From Dipteronia dyeriana (taxonomy: Eukaryota > Streptophyta > Magnoliopsida > Sapindales > Sapindaceae), in the NCBI GenBank assembly GCA_032871835.1, contig CM065300.1, forward strand, positions 8,017,768 to 8,081,767: a DNA stretch of 64,000 nt, in the 5' to 3' direction. The position numbers were made by a program, and so were the translations under genes. Below are positions 58,149 through 64,000 of the stretch, piece after piece (position 1 is the first letter of the stretch; each line of letters starts with the position of its first letter). The notes beneath the pieces were generated by a model. It was not told where the DNA came from, did no database searches, and saw only the letters and a program-made list of their open reading frames with translations.

Positions 58149-59038
58149 TGTTGACGTCGATTTCTGGATTATGTCAGAAAAGGCAACAAGGATTGGATTT
58201 CGGCTATTGATTCAAAGAGAGAGAGAGAGATTCAGAGAGAGTAACGAAGACAAGTTTTACGTGGTAAAACTCCGATGACCGGAGAAACGTCTACGGGTGG
58301 TTGAAGGATCAACCAAGCCAAAATCCACTATGAAAATATGATGTTTACAAGCTCTCGATCTCTCTTTTTTCTCTCTGTATTTGCTATGATTGTTGTATGC
58401 TATATTGCCTATCTCTTTTGGAGTCAGATTATGGGTCTATTTATATGCTTATAGAACCCTAATCTGCTTTGTACAAGTAATACAAGTAATACAAGATCTT
58501 TGTATTTAATTGTGATTCGGTTACTTGTTTGAGGTTGATTTGTCTTCTTTCCTGTTTCGAAGTCTCTTATGGAAATCGAGTGAGATTCTAGTAGTGCTGT
58601 TCAATTTGGATTTGTTTACTTATAAGAATGTAGTATTCGTAAAGTAATCAAGTTATTTCCTGATTTGGGACTCTTCTAACTTAATGTTCCATTTTATTTG
58701 GGATTCTTTCCTGATGGATATCTTCGCGTATTTAATGACTTAATCCGTGTGAAATAAGCACCAAGTTCTTACTCGAGTCACATTATATTCCTGAGTAAAA
58801 GTAATACCTGATGGTCCCGAGTAGCGCCGTTTGAGCCTGAGTGGAAGCGTTGTTTTAACCAGTCCTGAGTGATGTTAACTGATTCCGAGTAGGTTTCATT
58901 CAATATATGCTTACTCGGGCTTTCTTCTCTTTAATGATGCCTCGTAGGATATTTCTTGAGTGCCCATTTGGGCGTCCACCTGGCTATTTTCTCATTCCTG
59001 TCAATGACGTGTATGCTTTGTAAAATTCACATACGACA
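58149..59038 (-). repeat. Gypsy-B 5' LTR
   Basis: 890 bp with intact TG/CA ends (plus-strand TGTTGACGTCG to TACGACA) and small indels relative to 45896-46782, for example in the ACAAGTAAT repeat near 58480. Confidence 0.94.
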
Positions 59039-59043
59039 AGGCC

Positions 59044-60373
59044 AAAAACTATTCCGGTTGCACATCTCCTCAAACCGAGCACAACTGAACCAAAAAACTT
59101 TGAAATTTCAAAAATCCGAACACCGCCAGATGGTTGGATGACTCAGCTGATAAGATTCCTAGAAGAAAACGTGCTCCCATAAGATCCCTTACAAGCAAAG
59201 TGTATTAGGTATCAATCAGCAAGGTATACATTGGTCGAAGAAAAACTATACAGAAGGGGATTTTTCCGAACACTTCAAAGATATGTGTCAGAGGAAGATG
59301 CATGTCAGATATTACAGGAAATCCACGGGGGAGTTTGTGGAAACCATACTGGGGGTAAAATTTTAGCACACAAGGTACTCAGGCAAGGTTATTATTGGCC
59401 TACTTTATTCTCAGATGCACAACGATGTTCAGAGAGTTGCAATACTTGCCAAAGGATTGCTAATGATATCTGACAACCCCCTGAACAACTTAGAAACCTC
59501 ACATCCCTATGGCCATTTGCCATGTGGGGTTTGGATTTAATTGGCCCAATGCCAGCTGGGACAGGGGGTGGAGCGAAGAATGCCATAGTAGCCGTTGACT
59601 ATTTCACGCAGTGGGCAGAAGCTGAAGCATTAGTGCATATCACAGAAGAAAATACCACAAATTTCATGAAAAAGAATATACTCTACAGGTTTGGAGTCCC
59701 AAACACTATCATCACTGATAACGGTACCCAGTTTGATAACCTAAAATTCAGACAGCTATGTAAGGAGTACCAAATTGCCAATTACTATGCCACACCTGCC
59801 CATCCTCAAACAAACGGGCAGGCTGAAGCAATAAACAAAATCATCAAGCATACACTCAAAGCAAAGCTGGATGCCAAGAAAGGAAGTTGGGTTGAAAAGC
59901 TTCCCGAAGTATTATGGGCATATCGAAAGACAACAAGAACTTCAACATGAGAGACTCCATTCACTTTAGCGTTTGGAACAGAAGATGTTATCCCTATAGA
60001 AACGTCATATGCATCACCCCGGGTCAGACTATATAATGAAGATCAGAATGTTGATATGCTGTTACAAAGTCTAGATGAGCTAGAAGAGAAAATGGAGAAG
60101 TACCAAATACGAAATATGGCATATCAGCAAAGAGTAGCTCGCAACTACAACTCTCATGTTCGGGTCAGAAAATTCCAACTAGGAGACCTGGTACTCAGAA
60201 AGGTGTCATTGAATATAAAAAACAAAGCTGCAGGTTCCCTGGCTGATAAGTGGAAAGGTCCGTACAAAATTGAAGGAATAGTTGGTCATGAAGCATATTG
60301 GATTGCATGACCCAATGGAGGAGTCTTACCTCGACCATGCAATGCCCAATATCTGAAGGTTTTCTATCCTTAA
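59044..60373 (+). pseudogene. Gypsy-A integrase
   Basis: Continues Gypsy-A pol after the nested element, with the linker TIPVAHLLKPSTTEP. The zinc-binding H2C2 region (59231-59473) has HGGVCGNHTGGKILAHKVLR and CNTCQRIAND. The core (59522-59950) shows WGLDLIGPMPAG (first Asp), TIITDNGTQFDN (second Asp) and QTNGQAEAINKI (Glu), so the triad is present. The C-terminal part (60056-60310) has KFQLGDLVLRKVSLN. It ends at the TAA at 60371-60373. Stops lie at about 59471, 59948 and 60308. Three of these are simple nonsense changes in otherwise aligned sequence. Confidence 0.9.
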
Positions 60374-61296
60374 ATTATTATTTTTTGTTTCCTTTAGTAA
60401 GGTCAATTTTAGTTTTGAAATTTAAATTTTTGTTGGTTTTGAAGTTATAAAGAAAAATTAAACTCGGGATTTTCAAAAAATAAAGCATATGATAATAAGA
60501 ACATATGAAAGACGAGCATGATAATAAGAACATGCAAATAGAATACTCGGGACCATTGATTCCTGAATGAGCGGAGAAGCTCGAAGGAGTATGTCAGCCG
60601 AGCAAGGTCAATTGACCTTAGCAAAAAGGCAAACCCGATGCACCAAATTCTGGAGAAAGGCTCGGGACGCTATCGGAAAAAATTTCGGTGAAATGCGTAA
60701 CCGTGTTAAGTGGTTCGAAAAGTTTAACGATTTGGTAAACCCTTGCATAGAAAAACTGGGAAGACATCCTCGGTAATGTGTAAGGACTCGAACATATGAT
60801 CATGGTGAGCTTTGATGTAATGTTTGGGTAATAACACGAGTATGAAATGAGTAAATTCACTTATTTGTTTCAAGATGACTCGGTAAATATAGGCTAGTTT
60901 AATAAGATACTTGGCATTGAAAATAACTGGGTAATAAAAACCAAGTTTAAAAAGATACTCGGTGAAGTTACTCAGACAAAAATAGCTAATTTAATAAGAT
61001 ACTTGGCATAAAGACTACAACAACTAGTTTACAAAGATACCTGGCTCAAAAGATTGCATTAGCTAGTTTAATAAGACACTTGGCACAAAAGATTGCGGTA
61101 GCCAGTTCAAAAAGATACTCGGCAACAATATAATCAAGTTAAAGAAAATACTCGATGAAATTCCTTGAGCAATGAATCAGATCAAACCACTCGGTTTTCA
61201 GAATTACAGTTAACTCAGAATTTTATTGATAATCTTTACAAATAATCGTTACAAAGAATCTTTATAAAAATGAAATTTCTACAAAATAAATCAAGG
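60374..61296. other. Gypsy-A spacer with degenerate repeats
   Basis: No gene. Repeats of a phrase like TAGTTTAATAAGATACTTGGCA occur several times between 60890 and 61170, partly matching the 91-bp units of Gypsy-B. The 69-codon plus frame at 60567-60776 has no recognisable domain. Confidence 0.6.
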
Positions 61297-62407
61297 TTAG
61301 GAGGATTTAGAACTCTTGCCGATGCTCGGGTTGGGCACCATTTCGTATTCACGGAGGAGACTTTCATTGGAAGGCCAAGCAATAGTATCGACCGAATCAT
61401 CCATCCATTTACTGTAATCTTCTCCCGGGATCGGTCTGATATCAGGCACCGAACCTTCTATGCCCGACTCCTGACTGACATAAAAGGTCGAGAGGGAGTG
61501 CTCTGATGGAACCTCCAAATGCATGGGATGGGGCTCCTTGCCTCGACTATGGCAATAAGCTCTCCACTCCTTCATCTGAGTATGAAGAGATTCCAGGGAC
61601 AGATCCACATGATTCTTGATCGACAACTCTCAGTTGGTTTGGGCTTTTTCAATTGCCCGATTCTTGACCTTCAAAAATTCACCAGCTGAAACTAACCCTC
61701 GTTGAAATTCCAGAAGGAGAAGGGCATCATAAGTAGGGGATCTTTTAAAACGGTTAACCCTTCGGATTTTGAGTTCCAGCCTGGCCTCTTTGGATAGGGA
61801 TTTGATTGTCAAAGCTTGGCGCTCCAAGTCTTCAATCTTTTTTTTTACTCCAACTTGGACTACTCCGCTTCCTGTTCGGCTTTAAGCATTGATTCCTGGG
61901 CAGAAGACAACAAATTTTGAAGCGACATAGCCTTCTCCTCTGCCAAAGAAGCGTTATCCTCTACCAAATAAGCTTTTTCCTCGGCCGCCACTTGTTTCGC
62001 CAAACAGTGGTCAACAAACACTTGGGCAGACCCAAATTCTTTTTGATAAGCCGATTCGACCCGAGCACGGCTATCCTCACTTTCTTTTAGCTAAGCCTCA
62101 AGACGACTTATTCGATCGGCTTGATGCTGTTGCGTCTGAACCAGCTCAGCAAACTAGGCCACCATCTATAAAGGAGTTTAATTAAAAATCTAGCAAGCAA
62201 GCCAGACAATTGGGAATTAGGAATAAAAATTACATAAGATGCGCCGTTAAAAATATTCTGAAGACGACTCGACAAAGAGGCGTCCCTGAGGTGGCTCCAA
62301 TGATCATCCCTGATGAAAGCCCGACCAGATGACATCGCCCTGAGCATATCCTGGGGAGAAGGATAGGAAGGACCTCCCAAAGATTCAGCCCTTAGATCTT
62401 TAACCCT

Positions 62408-62467
<60 letters not shown>

Positions 62468-64000
62468 GCCCCTGTTCGGGTCAGAAGTCTCTGCACCCGC
62501 TGATGCTTCAACATCAATGCTTCGGGGAATCTCAGCCCCGATGTCTTCATCACTAGAGTCGATGAATGAAACCACCCGAGGAACCTTATGAGGGTGAACG
62601 GGAGAATCGACTGCCTTCCTTTTCTCGGCCCGAGAGAGATGAAAGCCGAGATCAGCTGAGGGATCTTTCTGAACATTATTCTGAAAGGATTCAAAAAAGT
62701 CATGATCTGTATTTACTTGTCTCTAAGAGGTTTTACCTTTATCACCGGCGTCCGTCCGCTAGGTAGGGACAACAACCGTAGAGCTCGATTCACCAGGCCC
62801 CTCACCAAGACCATCACTCTGCCTCCCTCCGTCTTCAGGAAACTCTTGAGTATGGCCACTCGGACCACTAGACTCTCCTACGGTCGGTCGGATGACTTCC
62901 TCGGGGACACTTTCGGGAATCTGCTCGTCAGCCTCATCAGGGTCCTCATCTGACTCAGGTGAGGCAATGCCCTCTTTGCTCTGACGAGAAGCTTTTTTTT
63001 GGCTCACTTAGAGGATTGACTTCATCTGACGAGCTTGAATGTTGCAGACGATGTCCGAGTCATACACTTAGAAGAAAAAGGGAAATCACGTCAGAATATA
63101 AAAAACAAAAAAAATGGGGTACAAAGATCACTTACATCGCTTGCGGTGGCCTGAAATTTGGCTAAAGAAGCCGAGTTCTATCATCTTCTTCTCATTGAAA
63201 AGATAAGTCCTGCTCATTTTCTCTAGAGTGCGAATTGCTGCCCGAGCAAGTTTGGTCAGCTCAGTATCGCTGAATTCAAGTTTTTTCTTGCTCCATACCT
63301 CAGGGGAACAGAAATGGAGCAAGAAAAAATGGGGAACTTTCAGCACCGTCCAAGTTTCCCCAGTCGAAAGAGTGACTTCAAGACCTAGGTTTCCTTCGGT
63401 AAAAAAACCAACTGTTCTTCCAGTACTTGTTGGATGAAGGATATCCCCATACAAAGCCTCTCTTTTTGGCATCATCGGAGGTGTCAACTCCCCGATTCAC
63501 CTTTGTCCCCTCAGGGACCCATCAATCTGACGGGTTAGACATGAGGAAATAAGTCCCTGTCTTACCAGACTATCATAGCTTGTAGAAGTGTCTGATTTCA
63601 ATCGGGAAAGGCGGCGACAGGTTCATTTGTTCCACATGTGCCACATGCACATCAAGATCTTATAGTTATTCGGGGCCAATTGAGCTGGAGCGATCCCTGT
63701 TTCAGCCAGAAACTAGGCAATGAACTGCTGAAGAGGAAGAGTAACGCCGCAACAAAGCATGGACCCATAGATTGCCACCATGCCCGGGGGAGGGTTCCAC
63801 ACAGCTCTATCACCAGCAGGAATCAGAGTAATTGAATTATCCAAGTCGAATCGGGCACGATATTTCCCGATTTCATAAACCCCGACCACATTTGGTTCGG
63901 CTTCAAACCCACTCGGGCGATCAACAGAGAAATATAGACGAGATTTTCTGAACTCCTCTTCGACGTCCTTCTCATTAATAATCTGCTATCTGATCCGGAC
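61297..64000 (-). pseudogene. Gypsy-A antisense gene, 3' part in window
   Basis: The minus-strand counterpart of 47276-50181, with the same order. A domain near 63990-63500 has the WNPPPGMVAIYGSML and HVAHVEQMNLSPPFP phrases. 63128-63487 carries TLEKMSRTYLFNEKKMIELG and ISGHRKRC. Intron 1 is 63067-63135 (GTAAGT; the acceptor follows TTCTTCT), and intron 2 is 62166-62233. A coiled-coil segment lies at 61630-62110. The tail MVPNPSIGKSSKSS ends in TAA at 61297-61299. A 57-base G run interrupts the middle. Its start lies beyond 64000. Frame breaks mean decay. Confidence 0.82.
62410..62466. repeat. Poly-G homopolymer (57 bases)
   Basis: An uninterrupted 57-base G run (C on the minus strand) within the antisense gene of Gypsy-A. 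It would read as poly-proline in one minus frame. Its length may be a sequencing or assembly artefact. Confidence 0.9.

Larger units (their letters stand above)
45896..59038 (-). mobile_element. Gypsy-B, Tat-lineage element nested in Gypsy-A
   Basis: A complete minus-strand element with LTRs 45896-46782 and 58149-59038 and a perfect AGGCC duplication (45891-45895 and 59039-59043). The left LTR ends TACGATA where the right has TACGACA. The primer site (58130-58147) and polypurine tract (46783-46800, minus-strand AAGGGGGTAT) are in place. Without the hAT insertion it is about 11.8 kb. It has gag, protease, RT, dual RNase H and integrase, plus an antisense gene at 47276-50181. Stops and a hAT insertion inactivate it. 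Confidence 0.95.
40635..64000 (+). mobile_element. Gypsy-A, Tat-lineage Ty3/Gypsy element (right end outside window)
   Basis: The 5' LTR is 40635-41572 and the primer site follows. Gag, protease, RT, two RNase H domains and integrase run on the plus strand, interrupted at 45896-59038 by Gypsy-B. An antisense gene follows (61297 to beyond 64000). The 3' LTR is not in the window, so no target duplication can be checked. The dual RNase H and the antisense ORF mark the Tat lineage. Many stop codons make it inactive. Confidence 0.9.

Noticed and set aside
57692..58278. Plus-strand open frames (up to 104 codons) in the Gypsy-B gag region
   Set aside because: They are antisense to the gag start and run into the LTR. 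No domain, and not open in Gypsy-A.
61270..61506. Plus-strand open frame near the end of the antisense gene in Gypsy-A
   Set aside because: It is the reverse shadow of the minus-strand tail (MVPNPSIGKSSKSS), which is conserved in Gypsy-B.
62392..62703. Minus-strand frame with a long poly-proline tract
   Set aside because: It is translation of the 57-base G run in another frame of the antisense gene, not a separate protein.

Overview
This window is nuclear DNA of a flowering plant, probably a eudicot. It is AT-rich, has no bacterial-style gene packing, and most of it is LTR retrotransposons nested inside one another and inside a small family of GNAT-type N-acetyltransferase genes. I found no CRISPR array, tRNA, rRNA or operon. 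Only one host gene looks complete (23585-24145).

Layout. A divergent GNAT gene pair is present twice: once at the left edge (minus copy 1-259; plus copy starting at 592 and resuming at 22068) and once at 39489-40634 (minus copy 39878-39489 continuing at 29571-29438; plus copy 40197-40634). Two more GNAT copies lie between them (23585-24145 plus, intact; 24396-24960 minus, pseudogene), so six copies or fragments are visible. Retrotransposons have split or truncated three of them. Copia-1 (598-22067, minus, target duplication GAAGG) split the plus copy of the left pair. It carries two nested insertions: a non-coding LARD-like element with 2.1-kb LTRs (2491-9265, plus, ATTGG) and Copia-2 (9985-19605, minus). 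Without these, Copia-1 is about 5.06 kb. Copia-3 (29572-39488, minus, TTATT) split the minus copy of the right pair. One of its LTRs holds a 1.8-kb MULE-like element. The other holds a three-layer stack of DNA transposons.

From 40635 to the right edge is Gypsy-A, a Tat-lineage Ty3/Gypsy element (plus). It truncated the last GNAT gene and is itself interrupted by a related element, Gypsy-B (45896-59038, minus, AGGCC). Gypsy-B's integrase carries a 1.3-kb hAT-type element (51904-53199). Both Gypsy elements have tandem Ty3-type and archaeal-type RNase H domains, and an extra antisense gene between pol and the 3' LTR. That gene resembles the Pfam 'putative gypsy type transposon' domain followed by a coiled coil, and it has two introns in the same places in both copies.

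Between Copia-1 and Copia-3 lie the intact GNAT gene, a perfect 69-bp inverted repeat (25634-25830), a fragment of the PAF1-complex gene CDC73 (27488-27660) and a decayed hAT transposase gene (27850-28810).

Every retrotransposon reading frame shows stops or frameshifts, so none looks autonomous. Element ends, target duplications and intron borders were read directly from the sequence. Family names rest on remembered motifs and were not checked by a database search.
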